64,000 nucleotides of DNA from Muribaculaceae bacterium (GTDB lineage Bacteria > Bacteroidota > Bacteroidia > Bacteroidales > Muribaculaceae): contig JAFSPZ010000016.1 in NCBI GenBank assembly GCA_017451225.1, positions 1-64,000 on the forward strand, given 5' to 3'. A model generated the notes under the pieces. That model was not told the DNA's origin and made no database searches. It saw nothing but the letters and a program-made list of their open reading frames with translations. How positions within the stretch are numbered: the stretch's first letter is position 1; the number at the start of each line of letters is the position of its first letter. Positions 42,621-51,387 of the stretch are shown here, in pieces. Made by a program: the position numbers and the translations under genes.

Positions 42621-44432
42621 ATGTTCAACTACCACCGCCGCAAGACCACAACAGTCAACATAGGGAACACGCCGTTGGGCAGTGACTTCCCTGTGAGAGT
42701 ACAGTCTATGACCAACACTTCGACCAACGATATCGTGGAAAGCGTGGAGCAATGCCTGCGCATAGCAGGCGCAGGAGCTCACTATGTGCGACTCACAACT
42801 CAAGGCGTTAAAGAGGCCGAGAATCTGGGACGCATACGCACCGAACTCCGCAACCGAGGCTGCGAGGTACCATTGGTTGCCGACATACACTTCAATCCCC
42901 GTGCCGCTATGGTAGCTGCTCAGGTCACCGACAAGGTGCGTATCAATCCAGGCAATTTTGTTGACCCAGCACGCCAGTTCAAGAGCCTGACCTACACCGA
43001 TGAGGAATATCAAGCTGAGCTACAGCGCATTCATGACAAGCTACTGCCTTTCCTCAACCTGTGCCGAGAGCATGGCACAGCAGTGCGCCTAGGTGTAAAC
43101 CACGGCTCACTGAGCGACCGCATCATGAGCCGTTACGGCAACACCGCCGCTGGCATGGTAGAGAGCGTGATGGAATATCTGCGCGTCTTTGTTGAACAAA
43201 AGTTCACCGACGTAGTGATTTCAATGAAAGCTTCCAACGTGGTCGTGATGGTAGAGGCTGTTAGACGTCTTGTTGCCGCCATGGATGCCGAGGACATGCA
43301 CTTCCCACTGCATTTGGGAGTTACCGAGGCCGGATTTGGCGAAGACGGACGCATCAAGAGTGCCGTTGGCATTGGAGCGCTCATGAGTCAGGGTCTGGGC
43401 GACACAATCCGTGTGTCACTGAGCGAAGACCCCGAGCTTGAGGTTCCTGTTGCAAACAAGCTTGTCGACTATATCGCCAGTCGCGAGAATCATCCTCACA
43501 TCGACGGTAGTTTCTGTAAAGGTTACAACCCTCTAATGCCCGAGCGGCACGTGGGAGCTTCCATAGCTGATTTAGTGGGAGGAAAGAAACCCATTGTCAT
43601 AGCCTCGTGTCATCCTGAAGAAATAACAGGCAACCGACGTCCCGATTTTTTCTACAGTGCATGTGGCGCTCTGAACGATACCGACAATTTTATAGTACCT
43701 GCAAGCAACTACCACGGCGAGTGCAACACTACTCCCCTATTCTCGCTCGACAACTGGGATGCTACTGTTGAAGCTCAAGTCAAGTGGCTCAATGTTCCTG
43801 CGAGTACCCCCGTTGAGCGACTGCTCTTCCTAAAGGGCTGCACAAATGCGGCACTCATCGTCACCCCCGACAACATCAACATCGGTGGTTGCCAGCAGGC
43901 GCTCATCCATGCCCTAATAGATGAAGATATAAACTGCCCTGTCATTCTTCACAACACATATCTTGACATTGACAGCGAGTGGCTTCAAGTGAAGGCTGGT
44001 GCCGACCTTGGCGCTGTAATGCTCAACGGCATGGGCGACGGCATTTGGCTAGAAGCGCCAGATTATGAGAACCAAAACGAAGTGGTTGGATTTGCGTTCG
44101 CCATACTGCAAGCAGCACGACTACGCACCACCAAGACCGAGTTCATTTCGTGTCCTAGCTGCGGACGAACCATGTTTGACCTGCAAACTACCGTGCACCG
44201 TGTTCAAGAGGCAACGTCTCACCTCACCCACCTCAAAATAGGCGTGATGGGATGCGTGGTTAACGGTCCTGGCGAAATGGCCGATGCCGACTATGGCTAC
44301 GTGGGTGCAGCAGTAGGAAAAATTAGTCTCTACAAGGGCAAAGAATGCATTGAGAAAAACATCCCCGAAGCTGAGGCTATCCCCCGCCTCATCGCTCTAA
44401 TCAAAGATAACGGTGACTGGGTGGAACCGTAA
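42621..44432 (+). CDS. ispG: 4-hydroxy-3-methylbut-2-enyl diphosphate synthase IspG, long form
   Basis: A 603-residue IspG (GcpE), the penultimate enzyme of the MEP isoprenoid pathway. The N-terminal TIM barrel begins RRKTTTVNIGNTPLGSDFPVRVQSMTNT. An inserted domain of about 230 residues follows, and the C-terminal [4Fe-4S] domain has CPSCGRTMFDL and GVMGCVVNGPGEMADADYGYVG. The three-domain form is also found in Chlamydiae and plants; E. coli IspG is about 370 residues. All cluster-ligand cysteines are present. Confidence 0.95.
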   Translation: MFNYHRRKTTTVNIGNTPLGSDFPVRVQSMTNTSTNDIVESVEQCLRIAGAGAHYVRLTTQGVKEAENLGRIRTELRNRGCEVPLVADIHFNPRAAMVAAQVTDKVRINPGNFVDPARQFKSLTYTDEEYQAELQRIHDKLLPFLNLCREHGTAVRLGVNHGSLSDRIMSRYGNTAAGMVESVMEYLRVFVEQKFTDVVISMKASNVVVMVEAVRRLVAAMDAEDMHFPLHLGVTEAGFGEDGRIKSAVGIGALMSQGLGDTIRVSLSEDPELEVPVANKLVDYIASRENHPHIDGSFCKGYNPLMPERHVGASIADLVGGKKPIVIASCHPEEITGNRRPDFFYSACGALNDTDNFIVPASNYHGECNTTPLFSLDNWDATVEAQVKWLNVPASTPVERLLFLKGCTNAALIVTPDNINIGGCQQALIHALIDEDINCPVILHNTYLDIDSEWLQVKAGADLGAVMLNGMGDGIWLEAPDYENQNEVVGFAFAILQAARLRTTKTEFISCPSCGRTMFDLQTTVHRVQEATSHLTHLKIGVMGCVVNGPGEMADADYGYVGAAVGKISLYKGKECIEKNIPEAEAIPRLIALIKDNGDWVEP

Positions 44433-44552
44433 ATGACAGTTTTCACCCAGCTTCCATCATCATCAACTATCAGTCACAACACAAAACCAACTTGACTCGG
44501 TGGTTGTTAATAAGTTGTATTTTAAATTTCAGTGATGTAAAGAAAAAATTTC

Positions 44553-44560
44553 TACCTTTG
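44553..44560 (+). promoter_or_regulatory. -7 box before the glycosyltransferase/type IX secretion run
   Basis: TACCTTTG lies 32 nt before ATG 44593. No clear -33 box. It is the most visible promoter signal before the 44.6-54.2 kb gene run. Confidence 0.5.
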
Positions 44561-44592
44561 CAGTGAATTTTGAATGAGAAGGATTCGAGTAA

Positions 44593-45777
44593 ATGATTTT
44601 TTCGCTTGATATACATTATATTATATGGTCACTGCTGGCAGTAGCACTAATACTGTCGCTCGTGTGGGTGGTGTGGTACAACCGCCGAAGCATGAAGCTC
44701 TTGAAGTTCATGAAATATGAGGAACGCACTCGCCGTTACCTCTATCCTGAGGATTTACCTTCGGTGTCAATTATCGTCTTTGCCAACAATGACGAGAAGT
44801 GGCTCAATAAATACCTCCCCGCCATCATGCGCCAAAAATACCCATCACCTTTCGAAGTGATTGTGGTTGACGACGCCTCGTTCGACGGAACTAAGGACCT
44901 GATTGGTGAAATGATGGTCTATTTCGACCACTTGAAAATCGTTACCGTGCCCGACCAAACTCGCTCGTTATCGCGCAAAAAACTTGCAGTGATGCTTGGA
45001 ATCAAGGCATCGCAGTATGATGTCGTTCTTACCACCAATGCCAACTGCCAAATCAAGAGCGAACGTTGGCTCATGGCAATGATGCGCAACTTTGGGCCAG
45101 GCGTAGACGTTGTTCTGGGATATTCTCATTTCGACCACAGCGAGGACAAGGGCTTGGGCAAAAACTACCGAGTGTTCGACGAGATGACAACTGCGATGCA
45201 GTGGATTTTGAGTGCTGCCAATAAGAAGCCCTACCGTGGCATAAGCGACAACCTCGCCTACCGTAAAGAGGTGTTCTTCAAGAACAAAGGTTTCTCTAAA
45301 TCGCTTGAAATGAAATGGGGAGATGATGACATCTTCATAAGCGAGATAGCCACCTCGCGCAACACGCGCCTGGAAATGCTGCCTACAAGCTTCACTACGG
45401 CACACTACGACGACCTGTCACACGCTTTCAGCACGCTGAAATCAAGACGTGACTTCACTTCGCTTCATGTGAAACACAAAAGCCAGTTCCACACTCAAGC
45501 TTGGATGTCGCTGCTTTACTGGCTAAGACTTGGAGCTCTAGCTGCAGCAGTGAGTCTGTGCTATACAAATCTTGCTGTGATAGCTGCAGCAGCTGTTATA
45601 CTTCTCATCACGTGGCTGCCCATGATGCTTGCCACATTCCGCAACTGCTATTTGCTGCAACTGCCCATGCTCCTGTTCTCAGTGCCATTGTTCACGCTAA
45701 TTCGCCCTGTCATCAATATTGGTTACAAGATCAAGGGCCTGTTCACCCGCAAGAACAACTACACCTCCATAATGTAG
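44593..45777 (+). CDS. Membrane-bound family 2 glycosyltransferase
   Basis: A 394-residue enzyme with one N-terminal helix (about 7-27), a GT2 domain (about 50-280) and two or three C-terminal helices (about 310-370). Motifs are SIIVFANNDEKWLNKYLPAI, VVDDASFDGTKD (about 97-108), a TNANCQI variant of the DxD region and KWGDDDIFISE in place of the usual EDxD. The Asp-rich late motif is intact. It likely makes an envelope polysaccharide or glycolipid. It is followed by an acyltransferase gene after 18 nt. Confidence 0.85.
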   Translation: MIFSLDIHYIIWSLLAVALILSLVWVVWYNRRSMKLLKFMKYEERTRRYLYPEDLPSVSIIVFANNDEKWLNKYLPAIMRQKYPSPFEVIVVDDASFDGTKDLIGEMMVYFDHLKIVTVPDQTRSLSRKKLAVMLGIKASQYDVVLTTNANCQIKSERWLMAMMRNFGPGVDVVLGYSHFDHSEDKGLGKNYRVFDEMTTAMQWILSAANKKPYRGISDNLAYRKEVFFKNKGFSKSLEMKWGDDDIFISEIATSRNTRLEMLPTSFTTAHYDDLSHAFSTLKSRRDFTSLHVKHKSQFHTQAWMSLLYWLRLGALAAAVSLCYTNLAVIAAAAVILLITWLPMMLATFRNCYLLQLPMLLFSVPLFTLIRPVINIGYKIKGLFTRKNNYTSIM

Positions 45778-45795
45778 GAGTTTTCAGTCTAAACC

Positions 45796-46821
45796 ATGTC
45801 TATGATTAAGACCCTCACTAGCTGGCGCGGCATTTTTGCCATATGCATCGTGTGTTTTCACTTCGCGATGCATGAGTTTAACCAGATGACTCTTGCTGGC
45901 GTGACTTTCTTCTTCATGCTCAGCGGTTTCTTGGTGACACTGAAACACAGCGATATTGCATCGACAAAGCAATTCTACAATCGTAGACTGAGCCGCATCT
46001 TCCCATTACACTGGCTGGTTTTGTCTGCCATGATAGCGCTCGACCTCTTGTGGATGCACAAGTTCCATTATGGGTGGGACTTGCCTTTTCACACATTGCT
46101 TCTGCAATCGTGGTTCCCACAAACTGATATTCATTACAACTATAGCATTCACTCTTGGTTTTTGAGTTCATTGCTTTTTTGTATCATTGCCACTCCATTG
46201 CTCATCAAGTTCTTAAACCGACTCTCTCGCAAGGTAGCATGGGTGGTAGTGATAGCAGCGTGTGTCATAGTTACAGGCTCCGCCTTTGCATCCAGCACAT
46301 TCTGGCACAGCTACTTCTATGTATTCCCTCTGACACGTGTAGTAGATTACACCCTGGGCATGATGCTAGGCATCACCATGCGTGAACAACAAGCATTATC
46401 CAAAATTTCAATAGCTAAAGCCACTGCCATCGAAATGAGTGTCCTTCTCATTTTTGCAGTATTTATAGCTATTCATGCCTGTGGAAACGCCTTTGCACTG
46501 AACATTGAGAACTCGTCACTATGGTGGATTCCCACATCACTCCTTATAGTCACAAGCTTCCGACTCAATGGCAATGAGGGACTGGTGGGAAAAATTCTTA
46601 CCTTGCGACCACTGGTGTGGCTGGGCGAGATAAGCTTCGAGGTATACCTGATGCAAAAGCTCGTGAACAATGTCTTCACCTACGTTATTGCACCATTCTG
46701 CGGACATTTTGGGTTCTTCGTCTATGATTACTGCTTCGAAGGCACAATACCCTTGCTCATCATAACAGCATGGGCTGTGCACTGGCTTTTTAACAGAAAA
46801 AAGAACAAAATAACGCGATGA
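45796..46821 (+). CDS. Membrane acyltransferase (acyltransferase 3 family)
   Basis: A 341-residue protein with about ten helices. The N-terminal LTSWRGIFAICIVCFHF contains the family RG-x-A-x-V-x-x-FH-type motif, and FFFMLSGFLVTLKH and FYNRRLSRIFPLHWL match the second and third conserved segments. The family O-acylates sugars on lipids or polysaccharides. Its position after a glycosyltransferase fits modification of a cell-surface glycan. porT begins 83 nt downstream. Confidence 0.88.
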   Translation: MSMIKTLTSWRGIFAICIVCFHFAMHEFNQMTLAGVTFFFMLSGFLVTLKHSDIASTKQFYNRRLSRIFPLHWLVLSAMIALDLLWMHKFHYGWDLPFHTLLLQSWFPQTDIHYNYSIHSWFLSSLLFCIIATPLLIKFLNRLSRKVAWVVVIAACVIVTGSAFASSTFWHSYFYVFPLTRVVDYTLGMMLGITMREQQALSKISIAKATAIEMSVLLIFAVFIAIHACGNAFALNIENSSLWWIPTSLLIVTSFRLNGNEGLVGKILTLRPLVWLGEISFEVYLMQKLVNNVFTYVIAPFCGHFGFFVYDYCFEGTIPLLIITAWAVHWLFNRKKNKITR

Positions 46822-46904
46822 TAATTGCCTCAAACATGCCACTAAGGCTCAAAAAGCTAATATTTATTGCAATAAGAGTGCAAAAAATGCGTTATTAAAG
46901 TTAA

Positions 46905-47648
46905 ATGAGTATTATCAACAACCGACATATTGCATTCTTTGCTCTGCTATTGACGGCCTTATCGGTGCTGGCACAAGACAACGATAAGATTCTGAACCGC
47001 CAGTATGCCGACATGAAACGCATCCATTACGGGTTCTCGGTAGGCGCCAATTTCCAGGACCTGCTCATCACCAACAACGGATACGTGAGTGAAGACGGAC
47101 AGTCGTGGTTTGCGTCAATTCCCAACCATTCGCCCGGATTCAGCGTCAACGTGCTTGCCGACTTGCGCTTATCCAACCATTTCAACCTACGCTTCTCGCC
47201 AGGCATGTACTTTGGCAACAAGGTAGTGAAATACTATAACGCAACAGCACCCGAAGACGCTCTTGAACCATCAATATTCAAGCAGAGCCAGAACGTGAAA
47301 GCCACCTATATCGTGGTTCCCATCGACCTGAAAATCTCTTCACGAAGATATCACAATGTGAGGCCCTACCTTACTGGTGGCGCCATGGCGCTTTATGACT
47401 TGAGCAAGGAGCGTCCCGAGCAGATTCGTCTCAAAGACTTTGACGTGATGCTAACTGTGGGCATGGGATGCGACATCTACCTGCCGTTCTTCAAGCTGTG
47501 CCCTGAAGTGAAGTTCTGTTTCGGCCTCAAAAACCTGCTAGAGACCAATCGTCCTGACCTCCAGGACAACCCAGCGATGGAGGTTTTCTCAAAGAGTGTG
47601 AGCAAAGTGAAAAACAACATGGTGGTTGTGACATTTTATTTTGAATAA
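46905..47648 (+). CDS. porT: PorT family type IX secretion outer-membrane protein
   Basis: A 247-residue protein with a signal peptide (ending VLAQ) and a beta-barrel-like mature part: alternating strands such as HYGFSVGANFQDLLI, FNLRFSPGMYFG and YIVVPIDLKISS, ending MVVVTFYFE. Length and pattern fit PorT/SprT, an eight-stranded outer-membrane protein needed for type IX secretion in Porphyromonas and Flavobacterium. The position immediately before porP and gldKLMN supports the assignment. Confidence 0.8.
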   Translation: MSIINNRHIAFFALLLTALSVLAQDNDKILNRQYADMKRIHYGFSVGANFQDLLITNNGYVSEDGQSWFASIPNHSPGFSVNVLADLRLSNHFNLRFSPGMYFGNKVVKYYNATAPEDALEPSIFKQSQNVKATYIVVPIDLKISSRRYHNVRPYLTGGAMALYDLSKERPEQIRLKDFDVMLTVGMGCDIYLPFFKLCPEVKFCFGLKNLLETNRPDLQDNPAMEVFSKSVSKVKNNMVVVTFYFE

Positions 47649-47656
47649 CACAAGCT

Positions 47657-48646
47657 ATGCTGAAGCTTAAAAAAAATATTTATTCCTTGACTCTGTGGAT
47701 GGTGGCACTCATGGCAGCTATTCCACAAATGGCCAACGCTCAAATCGATGCACAGCTCACACAGTACTGGGCGCTGCCTTCCTACTACAACCCGTCGTCC
47801 ATTGGCAACGTCGACTTTATCCACATCACTGCTGGCAGCAAGCTACAGTGGCTTGGCATCAAGCATGCACCGATGGATTTCTTTGCAATGGCCGACATGC
47901 CATTCAAGTTTCTGGGCAAGCGTTGGGCAACAGGTATAATACTTCAGCAAGAAAACGTGGGTCTATTCAGCTCGCAAACCGTAGCAGCTCAACTGGCATG
48001 GAAGAAAAAGATGCTGGGAGGAACTTTAAGCTTGGGATTCCAGGTGGGACTGCTCAACCAAACCTTCAAAGGCGACTCGATTTTTATGCCCGAGAACGAT
48101 GATGCCCACACCAGCGTGGACGATGCAATACCCAAGGGGGTGGTCACAGGACGGGCACTTGACATGGCTGCCGGTTTTTCATTTACCCACAAGTGGTTTT
48201 GGGTGGCGGCCTCGGCAACTCACGTCACTTCTCCTACTATCAATATGAAAGCTGGAGAAAACGAGGAGGATTTGTACCAGTTCAACACTGGAAGGTTTTT
48301 TTATTTAATGGCTGGTAGCAATATTCCAATAAAAAACACGTTATTTGAAATACAGCCCTCTGTTCTTGTCAAAACCGACACCAAGTTCTGGCAAGGCGAG
48401 GCGACACTGCGTGTTCGGTACAACAAATTCCTTTCGGGAGGTGTTGCCTATCGACACAAAGATGCTGTCAGTGCTATGATAGGTGCAGAATTCAAGAATT
48501 TCTTTGTGGGATATGCCTATGACTATCCCATCTCGTCTATCAACAAAGCAACCCATGGCAGCCATGAGCTCATATTGAACTACAACGTGAAGCTAAACAT
48601 GGGCGAGGTGAACAAGAACAAGCACAAGAGCATCAGGATAATGTAA
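47657..48646 (+). CDS. porP: PorP/SprF family type IX secretion outer-membrane protein
   Basis: A 329-residue outer-membrane protein with a signal peptide ending ANAQ. The start of the mature part, QIDAQLTQYWALPSYYNPSSIG, is the recognisable PorP/SprF opening, followed by barrel strands such as WATGIILQQENVGLFSSQ and FFVGYAYDYPISSI. The family helps anchor or export type IX substrates. It is 8 nt after porT and 67 nt before gldK, the usual order in Bacteroidales. Confidence 0.9.
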   Translation: MLKLKKNIYSLTLWMVALMAAIPQMANAQIDAQLTQYWALPSYYNPSSIGNVDFIHITAGSKLQWLGIKHAPMDFFAMADMPFKFLGKRWATGIILQQENVGLFSSQTVAAQLAWKKKMLGGTLSLGFQVGLLNQTFKGDSIFMPENDDAHTSVDDAIPKGVVTGRALDMAAGFSFTHKWFWVAASATHVTSPTINMKAGENEEDLYQFNTGRFFYLMAGSNIPIKNTLFEIQPSVLVKTDTKFWQGEATLRVRYNKFLSGGVAYRHKDAVSAMIGAEFKNFFVGYAYDYPISSINKATHGSHELILNYNVKLNMGEVNKNKHKSIRIM

Positions 48647-48713
48647 CGGCATTAAGTTCACATTTCCACACATTAAAGACAGAACATAAAAAAGATAACA
48701 ATTCTATAGAATA

Positions 48714-50180
48714 ATGAAAAAGTTATTGATTTTTCTTTTAGCGACATTAACATTAGCCTCTTGCAGTGGCATACGCAAGTCTATCAACAGCGGTGGAGGC
48801 GAGGTAACAGGCGTGGGAGCGACCTACTACTCCGAGCCTACACCCTACGGAATGGTCCTTGTTGAATGTGGATCAATGAAAGAGGGACCTGCGCAGCGCG
48901 ACTCCTTGTGGGGTATTGACTCAACAGCGAGAGGTGTAAGCGTCGATGCTTTCTGGATGGACGAGAACGAGGTTACCAACAGCAAGTATAAGCAGTTTGT
49001 ATACTGGGTTAGGGATTCCATTATCCGTGAACGTCTTGCCGACCCTGCCTATGGCGGCAACGAGGAGTTCAAGATTGAGGAGGATAAAGAAGGAAACCCC
49101 ATCACACCACGCCTCAACTGGAACCGTAACATTCCATGGAAAAACCCAAGTGAGGACGAGGAGAGAGCCATTGAGAGTGTATATCGATACAACCCCATCA
49201 CTGGCAAGAAAGAACTCGACCCAAGGCAAATGAATTATCGCTACGAAGTCTACAACCTCACCGAGGCTGCTAAGCGTCGCAACCGTTTTGATCCAAAAAC
49301 CCGCGACTATAACACCGATCATGCTGTACCCACAACAACTCCTACCATCAGTAAGGACACAGCTTATATCGATGACGATGGACGCATCATCAGGCAGACT
49401 ATCACTCGCGCCTTGCAGAGCGACTATGACTTCTTGAACACCTATATCGTGAACATCTTCCCCGATACCACTTGTTGGATCAACGACTTTGAGAACAGCT
49501 ACAACGAGCCCTATGTGAGATTGTATTTTGCCAATGGCAACTACAACAATCATCCTGTAGTGGGTGTTAGCTGGGAGCAAGCCAACGCATTCTGCCACTG
49601 GCGCACCGAGTTCCTCAAGAAATCGCTTGGCAAGGATGGTGTCTATATTGAGCCTTTCCGTCTGCCCACCGAGGCCGAATGGGAATATGCCGCACGTGCA
49701 GGTAAGAATGAGAACATCTATCCCTGGGACGGAAACTTACCGCTAACTGAAGACGAAGGATGCTTCTATGCCAATTTTAAACCCAACGAAGGAAACTATG
49801 TGAGGGACGGAAGCATCATAACGTCACCCGTTGGGACCTATGAACCCAACGACAATGGACTATTTGACATGGCAGGTAACGTGAGTGAATGGACTTCGAC
49901 GAGCTACATCGAGAGCATCGACCGTATGACCAACGACCTCAACCCAGAATATCGTTACGACATTTCGATAGGCGACATGAACGGCAACAACAAAGATCCC
50001 TATAAGATGTCGCGCAAGATTGTAAGAGGTGGTTCTTGGAAAGATGTTGCTCACAACATTCGCAGCGACATCAGAATGTGGGAATACCAAAACGAGCAAC
50101 GCTCCTATATCGGTTTCCGCTGCGTGCGCACTAAAGTGGGCTTTACCAAGTCGAAACGCAAAAACAACTGCTGCGACTAA
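48714..50180 (+). CDS. gldK: Type IX secretion lipoprotein GldK/PorK
   Basis: A 488-residue lipoprotein (lipobox TLASC, Cys17) with a formylglycine-generating-enzyme-like SUMF1 domain: WMDENEVTNSKYKQF, VVGVSWEQANAFCHWR, RLPTEAEWEYAARAG and FDMAGNVSEWTSTSY, ending with RGGSWKDVAHNIRS and YIGFRCVRT. GldK/PorK and GldN/PorN form the large periplasmic ring under the outer membrane. Known members lack the enzyme's catalytic function. An internal insert (about 130-270) is typical of PorK. Confidence 0.95.
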   Translation: MKKLLIFLLATLTLASCSGIRKSINSGGGEVTGVGATYYSEPTPYGMVLVECGSMKEGPAQRDSLWGIDSTARGVSVDAFWMDENEVTNSKYKQFVYWVRDSIIRERLADPAYGGNEEFKIEEDKEGNPITPRLNWNRNIPWKNPSEDEERAIESVYRYNPITGKKELDPRQMNYRYEVYNLTEAAKRRNRFDPKTRDYNTDHAVPTTTPTISKDTAYIDDDGRIIRQTITRALQSDYDFLNTYIVNIFPDTTCWINDFENSYNEPYVRLYFANGNYNNHPVVGVSWEQANAFCHWRTEFLKKSLGKDGVYIEPFRLPTEAEWEYAARAGKNENIYPWDGNLPLTEDEGCFYANFKPNEGNYVRDGSIITSPVGTYEPNDNGLFDMAGNVSEWTSTSYIESIDRMTNDLNPEYRYDISIGDMNGNNKDPYKMSRKIVRGGSWKDVAHNIRSDIRMWEYQNEQRSYIGFRCVRTKVGFTKSKRKNNCCD

Positions 50181-50214
50181 AAATCAACGAAATAACTCAT
50201 AACATAGCAATAAT

Positions 50215-51360
50215 ATGGCTACTGACAAGCAAACTACAAAAATTCAGCGCAAGAGAAAAAGGCAGATGGTAACCCAGCGCTTCTTCAACTTCGCCTATAG
50301 TATAGGTGCAGCAATTGTGATCTGGGGTGCTCTTTTCAAAATCTTGCACATGCCTTGGGGTAACTTCCTCTTGACAATCGGTATGGGTACCGAGGTGCTG
50401 ATGTTTATAATCACTGCATTTGAGCGTCCTGAGAAAGAGTATCACTGGGAAGACGTATTCCCTATTCTCGACTCGGGCGACCCTGAAGACCGTCCTCCTT
50501 TCTCGGGAGGTGGCACTGGAGGAAATGTAACCATCAATGGCGACATCAGCGCTGCAACAGTTGCAGGAGAAGCAACCGAAGGTGGCGAAGGTGGACAAAT
50601 TTCTATCCAAGCAATTCCACCTGCTATAAGCGGTGAAATTCCAAGCGACGGAACAACAATCGTTGCAACCCCCGAAGTTGCTGCAGCCATTGCTTCAATG
50701 AGCTCACAAGAGGTGAAAGCCGTGATGGGTCTGCCTCAAGGAATCCAACTTAGCGAGAACGAAACCAAATCACTCAGCGACAGCATCGCAAAGATGAACT
50801 CGGCAAGCGACCAGCTTTCTAAGATGGCTGAGCTCACCGATGCCACTCAGCAGTACCTTGCTCAAATGTCGGCTATCAGCGAACAAATGCAGCGACTGAG
50901 CGAGACAACAACTGCTCTTAACAATGTTCAGCAAACTCTTCTCTCGAGCTATGAGTCAATTACCAGCAACAGTGAGAACATCACTCAAAATACAACTGGA
51001 TATATCGAGCAGATGGAAGCTCTCAACCGTAACGTTGGTGGCTTGAACACCATCTATGAAATTCAGCTCAAGAGCATATCTTCACAGCTAGAGAGCATCG
51101 ACCGCGTCAACCGTGGTTTGAAGGACATCAGAGACATGTATGAGAAATCGGCAGCCGAGAGTGCACACTACTGCGATGAGACCGAGAAGATGGCTCGATA
51201 CATGAAGCAGCTCAACAGTGTCTATGAAAAGATGATTAAGGCCATGACAGTCAACATGTACAACCCTATGGCAGGCAACATGATGGCTAATATGGGCAAC
51301 AATCAGGCTGATCAGCAAGTTGACGACAGCTACGAAGATTACAACAACTACGAACAATAA
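50215..51360 (+). CDS. gldL: Type IX secretion motor protein GldL/PorL
   Basis: A 381-residue inner-membrane protein. Two N-terminal helices (about 23-44 and 49-68) are followed by a long cytoplasmic part. Glu60 in TM2 (TIGMGTEVLMF) corresponds to the proton-pathway glutamate described in GldL/PorL. A Gly/Thr/Val-rich linker (about 100-155) and coiled-coil segments with many Gln/Ser (about 180-340) follow. It pairs with GldM to form the proton-driven motor. It is longer than the roughly 215-residue GldL and 309-residue PorL I know of. Confidence 0.93.
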   Translation: MATDKQTTKIQRKRKRQMVTQRFFNFAYSIGAAIVIWGALFKILHMPWGNFLLTIGMGTEVLMFIITAFERPEKEYHWEDVFPILDSGDPEDRPPFSGGGTGGNVTINGDISAATVAGEATEGGEGGQISIQAIPPAISGEIPSDGTTIVATPEVAAAIASMSSQEVKAVMGLPQGIQLSENETKSLSDSIAKMNSASDQLSKMAELTDATQQYLAQMSAISEQMQRLSETTTALNNVQQTLLSSYESITSNSENITQNTTGYIEQMEALNRNVGGLNTIYEIQLKSISSQLESIDRVNRGLKDIRDMYEKSAAESAHYCDETEKMARYMKQLNSVYEKMIKAMTVNMYNPMAGNMMANMGNNQADQQVDDSYEDYNNYEQ

Positions 51361-51387
51361 TTCACTCACACATTTGACAGATAGATA

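Noticed and set aside
48921..49598. A 225-residue minus-strand open frame inside gldK
   Set aside because: It lies entirely within the SUMF1-type gldK gene and has a Val/Ile-rich antisense composition.
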